Notes: generated from the sequence alone by a model not told the origin. 64,000 nt of DNA from Rhodamnia argentea (GCF_020921035.1 NC_063151.1:34974934-35038933), one strand, 5' to 3'. Counted from the first letter of the stretch, positions 34,190 to 46,732 are shown. Made by a program: numbers and translations.

Positions 34190-35365
34190 CGATTGTCGTA
34201 GGATCCGTGGAAGATTTTGTCCGTGTGAGACTGAGTATCGTATCGTATCTCAAGGGTATATATTTCCTATTTTGCCATACTAATGTTACCGTTACGATCA
34301 TTACGAGGTTATTACACTCTGTATATATGTAATATTTGCATAATGATAAAAGTAAGTGGAGTTAAATTGAATATATAATTTCTAAATAATTTCCTGTCGA
34401 TTAATCCGTGAATGAACATGCCAGCAACCGGACATTTTTTTTTTGTCGAAACAACCAGACTTGTTTTCTTCAAATAGCGAATTACATAAATACTTAAGAG
34501 TATTTCGTGTTATTAAGAAAAATTATTGACCATAAAAGTTGATAATCAGATATAAATTTCTTTTCTTGTTAGATTTGGACGCTAGTTGCCTGCAAAATAT
34601 GAGTTAAGGAGTACAACAAAAGACAACCTATGCATGTCTTGTGAGATTTATAAGACCACTATCAGCTATCAAGCTTACACCATTAGATGTAAATGTTGAT
34701 TTAATATTTAAATATTCTAACATCCCCTTAACCATAGGATGCATGGACTTTGGCCTAAGCCCGAGGTGTCAAAATATGTAATTAGGGAAATAAATAGAGG
34801 TTTGAAAAGATTTGAAGTTGGGATCTACTGTTACGATACGATGTGAAATTTTGGAAGACCATTACTCGGTGTTCGATGTTCTAAAAGCTTAAACTGTTAT
34901 TGTTATTGCGCAAAATAGGTCTCAAATTAATTTCTTACTTAAATCGCCGCAACAGTGTGCACTGTTAGTCAACCCCAACATTTTGACCTCTTTAATTAGC
35001 AGTATGCTTGGAAAATTTTAGCAAAATTTCCTTGCGCATCTTGTAATTTGAGATTTTCACCTAGAAGCTGCATATATTCAGGTACTGTGCCCGTAAATTG
35101 GTTATGGAAGTTCACGATGGCAAATTCTTTATTTATCTTATCGGTAAGAAAGGGTCAGAAAGTATGACTATGCTAATAGATTTGGTAAATTACGCATCAT
35201 GTATAATAAATATCACTAAGCACTGACTATCGGTCATTAATTCCACTCGAAGCTCCCTAGATTGCCTGTCACGCAACCAATGAAATACTCTTGGATTAGG
35301 GCACTTGGTATTTACAATTACGAGCCATTTCTGAACTCATCGATAGATTCAAATCTAATTAATCA
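34190..35365. other. intergenic, nothing recognised
   Basis: AT-rich DNA with no supported gene or bounded repeat. Confidence 0.4.
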
Positions 35366-35369
35366 AACG

Positions 35370-35764
35370 AAAAAATTATTGAAAACGTCCCGAACTTACT
35401 GTGCGATCGTCAATTCAGTTCATTATTTTTTTTTTAATTTGGCCAATTTAATATTAAACCATTTGACAATTTTCAATATAGTCCTTCCAACAAATTTAAG
35501 CAAAAAATCGCTGATATTTACCGAGGCGTTTTACGTGGCACATGTGGCGATTTGATGCGTCTGATAATACTCAAAACTGCATCCTTTCGAGAAATTTTCC
35601 ATCTTTGTCGTTTTTTTTCCTTCATCTTTCTCGATTTCAATTGGCGGGGTTATACAGACTTTCGCATAGGATGACTGACTTTGACGGACTATCAAGTAAG
35701 CGGTTTTCGATCCGAATTGATAAGATGCACTGTATTGGAAAATTATCAAAAACTTAGAGTCTTG
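35370..35764. mobile_element. M2 TIR element, 35.4 kb copy
   Basis: Left arm words (GTCCCGAACTTACTG, TTTGGCCAATTTAATATT, CGTTTTACGTGGCACATG) and right arm words (AAAACTTAGAGTC in inverted relation) match M2. The centre is T-rich with little GC core. It abuts the target duplication of the T element that follows. Confidence 0.45.
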
Positions 35765-35775
35765 AATTGCCGGCT

Positions 35776-36410
35776 AGGGGTGAGCGGTTCTAGGTTCCTT
35801 ATAGGTTCCACCCGGAACCCGGAACCTACCCGTTGGAACAGGTTCCTCATTTTTTGGAACCCGGAACCTACCCGTCATACTTTGGAACCTGGAACCTACC
35901 CTATCACGGGTTCTAGGGTCGGTTCCAAGTACCCGAGAACCTATCAATTTATGTTATTTTATTTTATTTTTTCATTTTTAGTTAAGCAAAATGACGATAA
36001 ACGCTACAATATCTAAGAGAAAGTAGATGTGAGTGATTTTAAACTCTGTACGGGTTGCATTTAGAACCCGAAACCAATCCATTGGAACACGTTTATCATT
36101 TTTTGGGACTCGAAACCTAAAAATTTGTTTGACTCCAAATTATACACTCATCATCGGATGCCATAGAATATTATATGATCGTACAAAAACATATACCAAG
36201 AAAAATATAAAAATTTATTTCAAAATCTAGGGCTCGGGTTCCGGGTTCCGGGTTCTAGATAGTGGGACCTGGAACCTACCCGTTGAAACAGGTTCCTCAA
36301 TTTTTGGAACCTGGAACCTACCCCGCATACCTTGGAACCTGGAACCAGGCCGGATCCTACGGGTTCAGGTTCCAGGTTATCGGTTCTACCCTGGAACCAT
36401 GCTCACCCCT
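35776..36410. mobile_element. non-autonomous TIR element, AGGGGTGAGC family (family T)
   Basis: The 635-base element begins AGGGGTGAGC and ends GCTCACCCCT, exact 10-base inverted ends. ATTGCCGGC directly flanks it at 35766–35774 and 36411–36419, a 9-base (10 with one mismatch) target duplication as in Mutator-like elements. The inside is packed with GGAACCTACCCG and GGTTCCGGGTTCC words around an AT-rich middle with CTCATCATCGGATGCC. No transposase. Confidence 0.75.
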
Positions 36411-36568
36411 ATTGCCGGCCGTGTAATAGCTTTAAGAAATTTTTTTTTTTACAGTTTTCTCGTTCATCAACACCGGGAAAAGTCCGACAAAAAAAAAACA
36501 CCGGTAAAAGAAAAGGTTGACGATAAACTTTTCTATTTTATTATCGTATGTCATCGGGAAAGGATTTT

Positions 36569-36584
36569 CACGTGGCCGCACGTG
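36569..36584. promoter_or_regulatory. paired G-box (two CACGTG) in the PB1 gene promoter
   Basis: CACGTG at 36569–36574 and 36579–36584, centre spacing 10 bases, one helical turn, 220–235 bases before the PB1 gene ATG. Confidence 0.5.
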
Positions 36585-36803
36585 ACAACCGGTGTCTCCG
36601 CTCCCGTTATCCAAATCCAGCGCCGACGAGAGAGTACGTAGCTTTTTATTAATTTTATTACTTTCATTCGAAGCAAAGCCCTTCAAGCTCGAACTTTGAC
36701 GCAGTACTTTCTTCATTTCGGCAAGCAACTGAAGCCAGGCACATTGAGGATTGAGGCCAAAAATCTCCACAGATCCCCCACCGCCCGTCGCCGCCCCGGC
36801 GCG

Positions 36804-38556
36804 ATGGAACCGCCGCCGCGACCCTCCGCCTCGAAGCTCCGCCTCATGTGCAGCTACGGCGGCCGCGTCGTCCCCCGGCCCCACTCCAACTCCAAGTCCC
36901 TCTTCTACCTCGGCGGCGAGACCCGCATCGTCACCGTCGACCGCGCCTCCTCCGCCGCCGCCACCCTTTCCTCCCTCGCCTCCCACCTCTCCGCCACCCT
37001 CTCTGTCGCGCCCCCCTTCGCCCTCAAGTACCAGCTCCCCGACTCCGACCTTGACGCCCTCATCTCCCTCTGCACCGACGACGACCTCGCCGTCATGGTG
37101 GATGAGCTCGACCGCCTCTCTTCGTCCTCGGACCCCAGAGCTAGGCCCTCCCGCATCAGGCTGTTCCTCTTCCCGACGAGGCCCCAGTCCGGATCCGAGT
37201 CGGCTCCGCCCCCCGTCCTGTGTCACCCCAAGACCGAGACCTGGTTCATCGACGCCCTCAAGGGCGCGAGGATTGTGGGGAAGGAGGACGACTTCGATCA
37301 GAGCGGTGGCGCTGAATCGGTGGTTCTCGAGACGAGCTCGTCTTTCGGGTCCACGTCGTCGTCAGTTTCTCTGTCGAATTTGCCTCCTCTCGTGGCTCAG
37401 GTGGACGAGCTGGGAACTAAGAATCATCCCCAAGATCCAGTGGCAAGGTACTTGTTGTTAATGATTTAATGCCATTACAATTTACATTGCAGCAACATTA
37501 GTGTGAGATAGAAATGATAACCTGTTCAAGATTGTTTCTTCAATTGCATTTCATGTCCAAAATGTCACATTGAAAGGATAACTCTTCAAATTGTGCTTCG
37601 ATTTGCTAGAAAAATAGTTGTCAGCAGTTTATTATTGGACACAACGGGACGATGTGGTCCATTTCATTGATACGATTGGGTTTGTGTTTTTTTATTTCCC
37701 TTCTTGATGGTCTATGATTTACAGAGATAGTAGCAGTGTTGCGAGTGCCAATTCGAACCCGAGGACTGGACCCTTTACTGCCCCTGTTGCACATGTTGCA
37801 TCCCTGCAGAACCAGACTTTTGCGAACACTCTTGAATCGAAAAGTGGGACCTTTTGTTCTGGTGCACAGCCGTGTACAACTATTCCGGTTTCTGGTTATC
37901 CGGTGAATCCTCAATTCGAACAGTTGCAACATGTCCAGTTTGTTCCCACGGCCTCGCCTTACAGGTCCCAGAACCCCGCTTTTGCAGTGCCTGTTTCACA
38001 GTACTGTCCCGTTTATCAACTGCAGCCACAGCAACTGTGTTACATGCCAAATCACTCTTATCCCACTTACGCGGTGCCTGTGCCCGCCGCCCAGTCTCAG
38101 AATCTGCAGATGCAGGGTCCATCGCGTGATGCTCTGGCTATCGCCTCTAGTCAGCTAGCTCCGGATTTTAGTCCTTTGGTGAATCCTCCTCAGGTAGCTT
38201 GTAAGGAAGTCCCTGAAGCTCTGAGAAAACCGGAATTAGCTGCGCAGATTTTCACTACCGTGCCGGGGACAGCACCACACGCTCATGTACCCATTACTGA
38301 GAATAAGCAAAATCTCATCCAAATGAACCAAGTGCGGAAACATCCTCAGCCCGTTGATGTTGTGCATGAAGAAACTTGTTACTATGATGATGAGTATGTC
38401 GATGATCCTGCACGGCTCCAAATCTACAAATCGCAGCCACTACCTCCAACATTACCTTCTCAGTACCAGACCATGACTGAGGCGAATACTTTATTGCTGA
38501 CAGAGGCGTTGGTCCACTTGAATATGGATCGCATGAAGCGGCAGAGTAAAAGCTAA
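36804..38556 (+). CDS. PB1-domain protein
   Basis: Exons 36804–37447 and 37725–38556 join within an arginine codon (AG|A) across a 277-base GT–AG intron to give 491 residues. The PB1 domain spans about residues 10–110: KLRLMCSYGGRVVPRP, the lysine cluster region, GGETRIVTVDR and the acidic OPCA-like DSDLDALISLCTDDDLAVMVDEL. The rest is low-complexity: a Ser-rich stretch, then Gln/Pro/Tyr-rich sequence (YCPVYQLQPQQLCYMP), and a C-terminal LLLTEALVHLNMDRMKRQSK. PB1 domains make front-to-back heterotypic contacts; plant members of this simple architecture have no settled function. ATG 36804 begins the family N-terminus. A second frame across the GC-rich exon 1 is also open but is Pro/Ser-rich noise. 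Confidence 0.93.
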
Positions 38557-38678
38557 ATGCCACGGTGAGGCATTTCTAGCAAAATAAGATTTAGGTTTCC
38601 ATAGAAGTTTTCATGTTTCCCAGGCTTTTCTTCTGTGATCCTTGTATGAAGCAGTGTTTTTGTGCTCACTATGACAGA

Positions 38679-38684
38679 AATAAA
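38679..38684 (+). terminator. candidate polyadenylation signal of the PB1 gene
   Basis: AATAAA 123 bases after the stop codon, followed by T-rich DNA. Confidence 0.5.
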
Positions 38685-38699
38685 TGTCACAGTTTCGCG

Positions 38700-39540
38700 A
38701 GTTACTGATTATTGCTTTATTTGTTCTTGGTGCCATGCATCATGTTTCCCTGTTAGAGGATGAAAAATGCATCAAACTCCAGTTTCACACATCATTTCAG
38801 ATGTGATCATGGAACGTCTTCTCTCTTGATAGTTCGATCCATCTGCCAAGTGGAAGTTTTGTTTGAAGAAATCGTCTGAGTCAGCATTCGGCTTTGAATT
38901 TTTAACCCTAAATCAGATTAAGCTGTTATGATGTTTGCTAGTGGCTCTGATATCTCATCGGTGCTTAACATCTTGACACAACGATATGGGAGTCTCTCTT
39001 CACCAAGGACCACCTGCTGCAGATGCAAACATTGATTAGTGGCAGCACTATTTGAGCAGGGGTTTACTAAACAGGTGATGTTTGCGGCAGGGTGCTCTAT
39101 GGAAGAACGTAGTTTATTCCCAGATTCTGAAAATGGGTTGATGTGCATAATCTCTGAATTGTGTCCTTGTCTTATCCTAGTAATTTTCCAGCTAGACTAT
39201 GGATGTGGCCGCATCGAGAGCTTGTGATGCACATGAACTTTTAAGCGCTTTCTTCTGTTTTCCCTTTTTCTGTCACCTGCGGTGGAGGGGAATGGTGATA
39301 CTCAAGTCCAGGTCTACTTGGGCAACCATGCGGGACGAGGTAAAGAGAGAAGGGCGACCATCCTGATCTCTTGTGTGATTTGAATCATAGACATGTTTTC
39401 AGCAGGAGAAAGCTATCATTGCCAAACTCTGTTCTAACTTACATGTTCAGGATTGCCTATAGTTGGGTGACATGTTTTAGCAATGTGATCTACAAAGAGG
39501 CTTTGTCCAATGAAATCTAATGTGCCAAATGATCACAGCC
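38700..39540. other. intergenic, nothing recognised
   Basis: Unique-looking sequence between the convergent PB1 and PMI2 genes. Short open frames only. Confidence 0.4.
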
Positions 39541-39549
39541 TAGCTTATC

Positions 39550-40110
39550 ATCTCTCCCGAGAAAAATTCAAATGAGGGCCTGAAGTGGAAGTGTTTTGCC
39601 AAAAGAAGATTTTGAGTTTCAGGCCCAAGACAACTGACTAGCCCCAAGATCAATTATGTTTTTTTTTTCTCTCCTTTTCTTTTTGTTTTCTTTTCTCCCT
39701 TTTCTTTTTTGCCTTCTTGTCCAGTGTTGTGGCGTTGAGGTGGAAGTGCAAGTCGCTAATCGCCATTGTCTCGACAACGTGCAGGTCTTCGTTGAGACGG
39801 ACAAGACGGCAAAAGCTAGTAATGAGCGTGTCGAAGCTGCTTTTGTTGGGGAAGCCGCAACCGAGGCTGGAGCGGGCCCAGAGGATGCCGTCCGGTGCGG
39901 AGAGGGAGGTCCCTATGGTGTGGATGTGGAAGGAAGAAGGAAGAAAGAAAAAAAAACAAAAAAGTGAAAAAAAAATAAAAAAGAAAAAAGTTTTTTCCAC
40001 AAAAATGCCCCTGGTCATATGAAGATTTGAGTGATACTAATTTATCACTTCAAGACTCTTATTTGAGATAATATTTACTTCAAGGCCCTCTTTTCATATG
40101 CAGACCGGGG
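39550..40110. mobile_element. M4-type TIR element with GC-rich core
   Basis: The left arm has TTCAAATGAGGGCCTGAAGTG. The right arm has CTTCAAGACTCTTATTTGAG and ACTTCAAGGCCCTCTTTTC, partly its complement. The core (39720–39930) is bounded by long T-rich and A-rich tracts. The frames open across the core on both strands are not genes. Confidence 0.45.
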
Positions 40111-40482
40111 CCATTTGTATCTCTTTTCCTGGCTACAGGAAGTAGGAATTGCACATAGAAATGCAACTCTTTCTCTTGCGTTATTAGGGAAAAAGAAGCA
40201 GAAAAATAGAAACAGTACAACAGTTTCTTTTGTACACAAGTAATCAAATTTAACTCGGCAGTCTGTTGGGTTTCCTTGTACAAGCTCGACTAGATCAGAC
40301 ACGGCTCATGGAATGTGCCGACGGTATGGTCGCCGAAGCCGGAGCTCAACAATGTCGAAAACCGATGTAAGGACAAGGAAAAAGGACAACCTCCCAATGC
40401 ACTCTTTCAATAGCCTTTGAAAGTTGAAGCTCCCCCAACGGTTACACCCCCTGAAAACTTCCCTGAAAGAGTGGACAGCCAC

Positions 40483-42542
40483 TCAATGGTGGAGGGCCTT
40501 GGAGGACTTCCTCTTCAGGCCACCTCCGCTGAAAAGCTTGGATAGGTTCGGCATCACCGTCTTTCTCTTCCTGAGAGTTATCGAGGGTGACCCAGCCATA
40601 AGACGGGTTCTTGGCGAACCGGACTTGCGAAACTTTGCTCTTCTGGCTGGAGAAAATTCGGCATTGTCCCCCTTGAGCTTTCTCGGCGACTTTCTAGGCA
40701 GAGATAATTGAGCATTCTCGCTTCCTGAGATCTTATCCCGCTTTTGCCTCCGATTTGTTATCTCTCTTTCGACCCTTCTCTTCGCGGAGAGCGACCTTTC
40801 CTTCTGATACACCTGTTGCTCTTCCTCCACCCTTAGCTCTCTCAACTCTCTTTGCATCAGCTCGCTCTTCAGCAGGATCTCTCTCTCGCTTGCCTTCAGA
40901 GCTTTGATCCAAGCCTGAGCTGCCGCAACCTTTTTATCCGCGATTTCTTCGGCTCCAGTGGCACGGCCCGTCAAATAATCATACTCGAATTTTGAAATAG
41001 CAATTGAAGAGCTGTGCTGAGATGCAGCAGCTCTTTCTCTCATTGTGCCCTCAATAAGAGTCCTGAGTTTCTCAAGAGCTTGCGCTTCTGAGGCTTTGAC
41101 TGTTTCAAGCTCCTGCATAGCAGCTTGAAGCCTTTCATCAGTCAAATCTATCTCACCCTCAGCTTTCTGAATCTCTTCCTTCATCGCTTTCGTCTCTTCG
41201 AGAATTAACTCCTTCTCTTTCTTTGAGGCCTCCGCTTCTGTCCTTAACTGTTCGAGGGTGAGCAAAAGATTGGAAGCGACCGACTTAGCTTTCTCCTCGG
41301 CTGCTGTCGCGGCTTCCAACTTGGATTTCGCTCTCAGCAGCTTCGAATTGAGACTCTGAACAGTCAATTCTGTTTTCTCCTCTGTTTTCTTCAGCCGACC
41401 TTTTTCTTCTGTGACAAACTTCAACTCATTCCTTATTACGTCCATGGAGGCCATGAATTGAAAGCCCTCTTCCTTAATTGCTGCCAATTCTTTCTTCGCT
41501 TCCTCCAATTCCACCGTGACCGCCCGTAACATGACTGAAGTTTCATCTTCTTCGCCTTTCTTGATTCCGTCTTCCGGATGCTGGAAGCCATTATCTGTCG
41601 GAACCCTTTTGTCCAGATCTCTCACTAATTTCAGCTCATTCCGTAGCACATCGACATCAGACAATGTTCCAGCCAATTTAGCCTCTAGCTCCTTCGAGTT
41701 CTCAAGTTCTTCTCTCACATGATCTATCTTTTGCCTCGTTTCTTCCACTTTGGTCGAGTACTCGCTCTGTTCCTTCTCTCTCTGAGCTTCGATCACCGCG
41801 TGTTCCTTCAGAGCTTCGATTTGCGCTAACTCGACCAGCACCTGCTCCTCACCAACTTCCTCAATCTCCTTCCTCAGTGCCTCCGCCGAGCTCGTGTAAG
41901 ACCGCATTTTCGAGCTCGACGCTTCCGCTTCTTTCTCCATCCGCGATTTCTCGTCCAGCACTGAAGCCACGTCCAGCTTAAGCTTGCTCAGTTCCTGCTT
42001 GACATATTCGAGCTCTCTCATCACTCCTTCATACCGAGACATGTCGCTCTTCCTAACACCCTGCGGCGCCTGCGGTCTCCTTCTCTTATCGAATTCGGGC
42101 AGCTGCGACTTGACATTGGAATCCGACGCATCGATCAGCGCTTTGAGATTCTTGAGCTTGCTCCTCGCTTCCGAGAGCTCGGTTTCCGCCTCAGCTATCG
42201 TGGACTCGTCGTTCCTTCTGCGCTCGCGGTACCGGGTAATGTCCCTCTTGGCCAGAAGCAATTCCTTAGCTTTCGAAGAGGAATTCTTCACGAGAATTGG
42301 AATTCGAACGAATTAAACAATGCAACGCTTGCATATACTCAAATAACCATGAAGCGACATTGTTAAAAAAACACTAGCTAAAACAGGAAAATTAATCCAA
42401 AAGTGACGAATGATGATACCTCGGGGAGATTCTTCCGGGTATTCCTCAAACCTGGGCTGCTCTCAAGAATCCGCTCTCCATACGTAGTAATGGCTGCTTT
42501 GACAGAGCTAAGGTTTCTGCCGCCAAGCTCCCTCCTTTCCAT
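40483..42542 (-). CDS. PMI2: WEB family coiled-coil protein, PLASTID MOVEMENT IMPAIRED 2-like
   Basis: Exons 42542–42420 and 42285–40483 (minus strand) join in phase 0 (donor GAG|GTATCA, acceptor GTGAAG|AATTCC) to give 641 residues. The short first exon holds MERRELGGRNLSSVKAAITTYGERI, the WEB-family N-terminal motif. The rest is almost continuous heptad-rich coiled coil (EELENSKELEAKLAG, ATVELEEAKKEL-like stretches), with the family's conserved KFEYDYLTGRA–AEEIADKKVAAAQAWIKALKASE region. A basic tail ends in KRKTVMPNLSKLFSGGG. In Arabidopsis, PMI2/WEB2 and PMI15 work with WEB1 to control chloroplast photorelocation speed and chloroplast actin filaments. Length fits PMI2. PMI2 versus PMI15 cannot be separated by eye; neighbours favour PMI2. 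Confidence 0.92.
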
Positions 42543-42599
42543 GACAATCTGTTCAGCAATCAAGAATCAAAGGTGAAAATTTTCAAACTTGGGGACTTA

Positions 42600-44630
42600 A
42601 ACGTGAGCTTTTTCAATCAGAGGAATGGCTTGCACTCTGCAAATACCGTGATGAGAAACGCTCGGGCTTTTTGACTTAGTTTAAATTGCGAGTAAATTTC
42701 AAAAAAGGGTATCCTTTCTTTTTTTTAAGGGTCGAAAAAGAAAGGGTTATCTGGATTACCTAGTACCGTTGCTTAGGTATGTGCGGAGGTTGTCTGAGGG
42801 GACGAGCTGAGGCCTCCGGAGGTGGGCGATGAGTCCAAGAAGCCGAACGCGGCACGAGCATCCACGTGCACAGGAGGGGCACCTTGGAATGAAGAAGATA
42901 GAGCGGCAGCAGGCATGAGTTCTGATGATTGGCTATAGTACTCAGAGGATCCTCAGCCGTCTATTTTTCAGTTTCATATTTTTTTTTTAGATTTTTGAGT
43001 TTTTTTTTCTTCCTTCTTTCCTAATGTCAACCTTAGCTAGATGGGAAATCGAATGATTTATAAAAGATTTTCCTAAAAATGATTGTTTGTATTAATTATA
43101 AAAAATGAATAAATAAAAAAATATTTTCATCACCCAATAAATTACTTAGAAATAAATTATTATCAATAATAAATTTCTTCAAATTAATTAATTATTTTGA
43201 GCGATCATTTTTTAAATTATTTACTTTTCAGGAAACAAACAAAGTGTAACTGAGTCTTGGCTTTGAACTTTCACTAGGAGGCTAATTGGTTTGAGAGTGT
43301 TTAATAGCTTTATCAATTTTCAGGGAATGAGGAAATTGTAGGGCCCAGAGGGACGGTGCCCTAGAAATAACAAATTTTGTTAATTCGATTGATGCTAACA
43401 AAATCCTCACGCAAAACCTTATGTCTTATTTACACATGAAAGAGGGCTTTTCCGGAATAAATGAGGTTTGGGTGTTTGCACAGCGCCTTTAAATTAGAGG
43501 TATGTTGTCTACAAGTCGGTTTAAAGACACTGTGCGAAGTATAGGTCGACAATGCAGGAGTCGAAACTCTGATAATTCACTTCGGACGTGGGACGCCACT
43601 ATACGATCCTATCCGATTGTAGTGAAGTTTACATTTTCTATCATCATCTTCTTAAGTTGAGAAAAAATATTTTTCTTCCTTTCATCTTACGAAATACTTC
43701 CGAACTTTATATCCCGGAGTTTAGATGATGTAGTTTAAGGACTTACTCTGGTCCATACTTTGACTGTATAAGTCCTGATAAAAAAAAATACATGTTTAAA
43801 TCCCCTGTAAATCAAAGTTTACACACATTTAAAATCCCGTTTTAGATACCAGGTGTCGAAGATACCTGGTCTACTTTTCGTGGATGTCCAAGAGCCCTCT
43901 TGGGGGTTGGGGACAGAGAAAGGACGCGTGGCCTGATTGATACGGCACCTCGTATCTGTCACAGGACAAACTGCACAGGAAACAAATGGGACACAGATTA
44001 ATCCAATGCACCTGTCGGAGACATCAGAGGTAAGAGAACCCCCACGCTTTTACTCCCCAAGCCCCATGAATCTGTCATCCAGCCTACACCACAAAAATAA
44101 AAAATAAAAATTCAAGTATTGATTATTACCCACATGCAATAAACTCAGTCGGTTGGAGCCGAATTTGCTGATTTATGAATGAAACTATCGGTTATCGCTT
44201 GCCAGTGAAGGCATCGGCAGCACGCAACGTAAAGTTATCGACAATAACCTTGAGGATAAACGCCGGTTGGTTATTTTACTGCTATCTTACGATTGCTATA
44301 ACTTTTCGTAACCACTAGAAAGTTAATTTAATATTCAGCACCATTTGTAACTTCTGTTCATAACTTCCATTGATATCTATCGATTGTAGGCTTTAAATAG
44401 CCACATCGTACTTTTCGAAGACCCCGCACACAAACCACAAACATGTCATCTTTCAATTATCTTTTAAATTCGTGTCGTCGATTAAATTCCAGAGTGTTTC
44501 TTAGCGACAATATCTAGATTTGTGTCTTGTATCTTTGCTATAGTTCTTGAGTGCCTCGTCATCGATTAAATTCCAGAATTGCATCTTCGGGTTCTCAAGC
44601 TTCATCGTCGGTTAAATTCTAATGCACTTT
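42600..44630. other. intergenic; one M1 repeat, no gene
   Basis: The 5' flank of PMI2 extends to about 42900. The rest is AT-rich and ends in a region with repeated CGTCGATTAAATTCCAG phrases (44477, 44563, 44610) that adjoins the gag remnant. Confidence 0.4.
43050..43250. repeat. AT-rich MITE-like repeat (family M1)
   Basis: TTTTCCTAAAAATGATTG at the left and TTTTCAGGAAACAAACAAAG at the right enclose AATAAATAAAAAAATATTTTCATC and paired AATTATT blocks. Same family as 6010, 28140 and 46420. Confidence 0.45.
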
Positions 44631-46275
44631 GTATAGGCTCAATTCCATTTGAAGTGAAGTTATTAGTTCACTTTATCTATCTATGATATTTCTTGTCCAA
44701 AGTCGCCACGGAACCCGTCTCCTCTAATACAAATCAAATAACGACTTTCGGTGGAAGCTATTTTTTTACAAAGTGGAATTATGGCGTAACATTTTTTTTG
44801 CACGCCTGATGAGATTAGTGTGGTTAATTTGAATAAGTACAATGTCGAGAATAAGGAATCACATGGAGCCTGATCACGGTAACAACTCCGGTGAAAGTGT
44901 TGCTCGGTCTGAAACTTCAACCACTCATGTAGTAGTAGAGCCAAGTCGAGGGGCGACGCAAAAAAGCCCGCGACACTTTACGGAGGAAGAGGCGGACCAG
45001 GCGAAGGAGTTAGCACCAAAATCCATGTTGGTGGTTACCATGAAGAGGTTGGTATGCACATCTCTAATGTGATCAAACCCAGCGTCGTTAATGCGATCAA
45101 GCATGTCATCTCTAGGCGTGAGACATCGGAACTAGTCCACATTGTTTTAACCAATACGACAGTTTTCCAGTATGTTCCCCCAACTCTCAATCAATGGAAC
45201 TGTGGAAATAATCCAGGCCAACCGATCCCATCACCGGTAGAGATACGGATGTCTGGAAATTCTAATTACACCGAACCTCGAGGGCGGGAAGGACAGGAAG
45301 GTGAAGTCTATCAACCTATTTACCATGGGCAGGAAAAATCCTGATGAAGTGGTTGAACTAGTATTACAACAATTAAGTGTTCATAGAGGAATGTGAGGCT
45401 ATTATATAGGAAGTCATGTACAGATTGACGCTATACCTTATTCAAGAGAATTCAAAACTTCCAACTTCACTGTTCTCTTTGGCGAATATGACAAACTGAC
45501 TTTTGAACACATCGGTCGATTTATTGTCCAGTGTGGAGATTCAAAAACAAATGGTTTCCTAAGACTTGGGTCCTTCCATTTGTCTTTATTAAAAACTGCA
45601 TTTACTTGGTATACCGTATACGATCTATCTCCTAATTCAATTCATATTTGGGCCGAGATGAAAAGACAATTCTATTATCAATATGATAGAATGATAACCG
45701 AGGTATTATCAATGATAACGAATCTGTCGATCATTTCTTTGCTCGATTCAAGAGGGCTAGAAAGAGATGCCTTACTGCATTATCGGATAAAGAATTTACA
45801 ATTTTAGCTTTCGATGGATTGAAATTAATTCTCATAAAAAAAAATCGAAGGCCAAAATTTTGCTAATTTAGTCTAAATTGGTAATAAGGGTGTCCAAGTA
45901 TGAGCAACTACTTAAAAACAAAGATAGAAGGCCACACGAAAACTTCACACAAAACATGTCTTTCGTGGAAAAACATGCTATCTCCATTTATGTTTCAATT
46001 CCTCTACTATAGTTATAGTTTCCATATTTGCGTCGTCGATTAAATTCTAGCGTTACATATTTTTGTTCTCGGGCCTTCTCGTTGATTAAAATTCTGCACG
46101 GTTTGTGTACATTCGATTTCGTTTAACGTAAACTTATCGATCTTCTTGTTTACCTGTGACATTTCTTGTCCGAAGCTGCTACAAAACATGTCTCCTCTAA
46201 CAAAATCGAAAGAACAACTTTCAGTAAAAGGTATTTCATCGCAAAGTTGAATTTGGCGAAATAGATCCATTAGTA
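44460..46275 (+). mobile_element. remnant of an LTR retrotransposon (gag region with repeated leader)
   Basis: A leader-like segment with CGTCGATTAAATTCCAG, ATTTCTTGTCCAAAGTCG and ACTTTCGGTGGAAGC (44470–44790) recurs, diverged, after the gag part as GTCGTCGATTAAATTCTAG, ATTTCTTGTCCGAAGCTG and ACTTTCAGTAAAAGG (46030–46260). Between the two copies lies a broken gag gene. No protease, reverse transcriptase or integrase is visible, so the unit is a deleted relic. Confidence 0.55.
44842..45830 (+). pseudogene. retrotransposon gag fragment
   Basis: The piece from 44842 is polar. The piece around 45435–45800 reads FGEYDKLTFEHIGRFIVQCGD, FLRLGSFHLSLLKTAFTWYT and IHIWAEMKRQFYYQYDR, a recognisable Retrotrans_gag (PF03732-type) pattern in which FHLSLTGTAFTWY and W-EM-RQF are usual. 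Stops and frameshifts interrupt it. Ty3/gypsy origin is the likely source. Confidence 0.65.
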
Positions 46276-46419
46276 GTACTTCTGGGACTTAGTTAAGCGA
46301 AAAGTCTGCAGAAAATAAAGAGCTAGTAGGAATATGAAAAAGTTGTACTGATAACAACTAATTTCCTAATTAATGAATCGATAATTCTTTCGGGTTTCGT
46401 TAATTAAAAAAAATTAATA

Positions 46420-46600
46420 CGAAATCGAGCTTTGTTTGTTTTGCGAAAAATAATTGATTTGAAAAATATTTTTCTAGAATGTATCATTTGAAATAATTAA
46501 TTAATAAAAAAATATTTTTATTACAGTAAAAAGCGAAAATATATTTCTTTTATTATTATTTTCAGCGATATAAATGATTAGTTTTTTGAAAAATGTTCAA
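46420..46600. repeat. AT-rich MITE-like repeat (family M1)
   Basis: TTTGTTTGTTTTGCGAAAAATAATTG at the left, TTTTTGAAAAATG near the right, with AATTAATTAATAAAAAAATATTTTTATTAC inside. Confidence 0.45.
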
Positions 46601-46732
46601 GTTTTTTTCGGAAAAAAAAATGGGTTGTTACTCTGCAGGTCAGTATGGAGCATTAGGGGGAAGAAAGGGCAAAAGGAGGGAGTTGACTCCTGACAACTGG
46701 GGAAGCTTGACGGTCCACCAATCTCCAAAGCT

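Noticed and set aside
36751..37461. Long Pro/Ser-rich frame overlapping PB1 exon 1
   Set aside because: It is the +1 shadow of GC-rich codons; the PB1 frame has the domain.
39650..40022. Overlapping frames on both strands near 39.7–40.0 kb
   Set aside because: They lie in the core and poly-A/T tracts of an M4-type element and consist of Lys/Phe/Arg runs.
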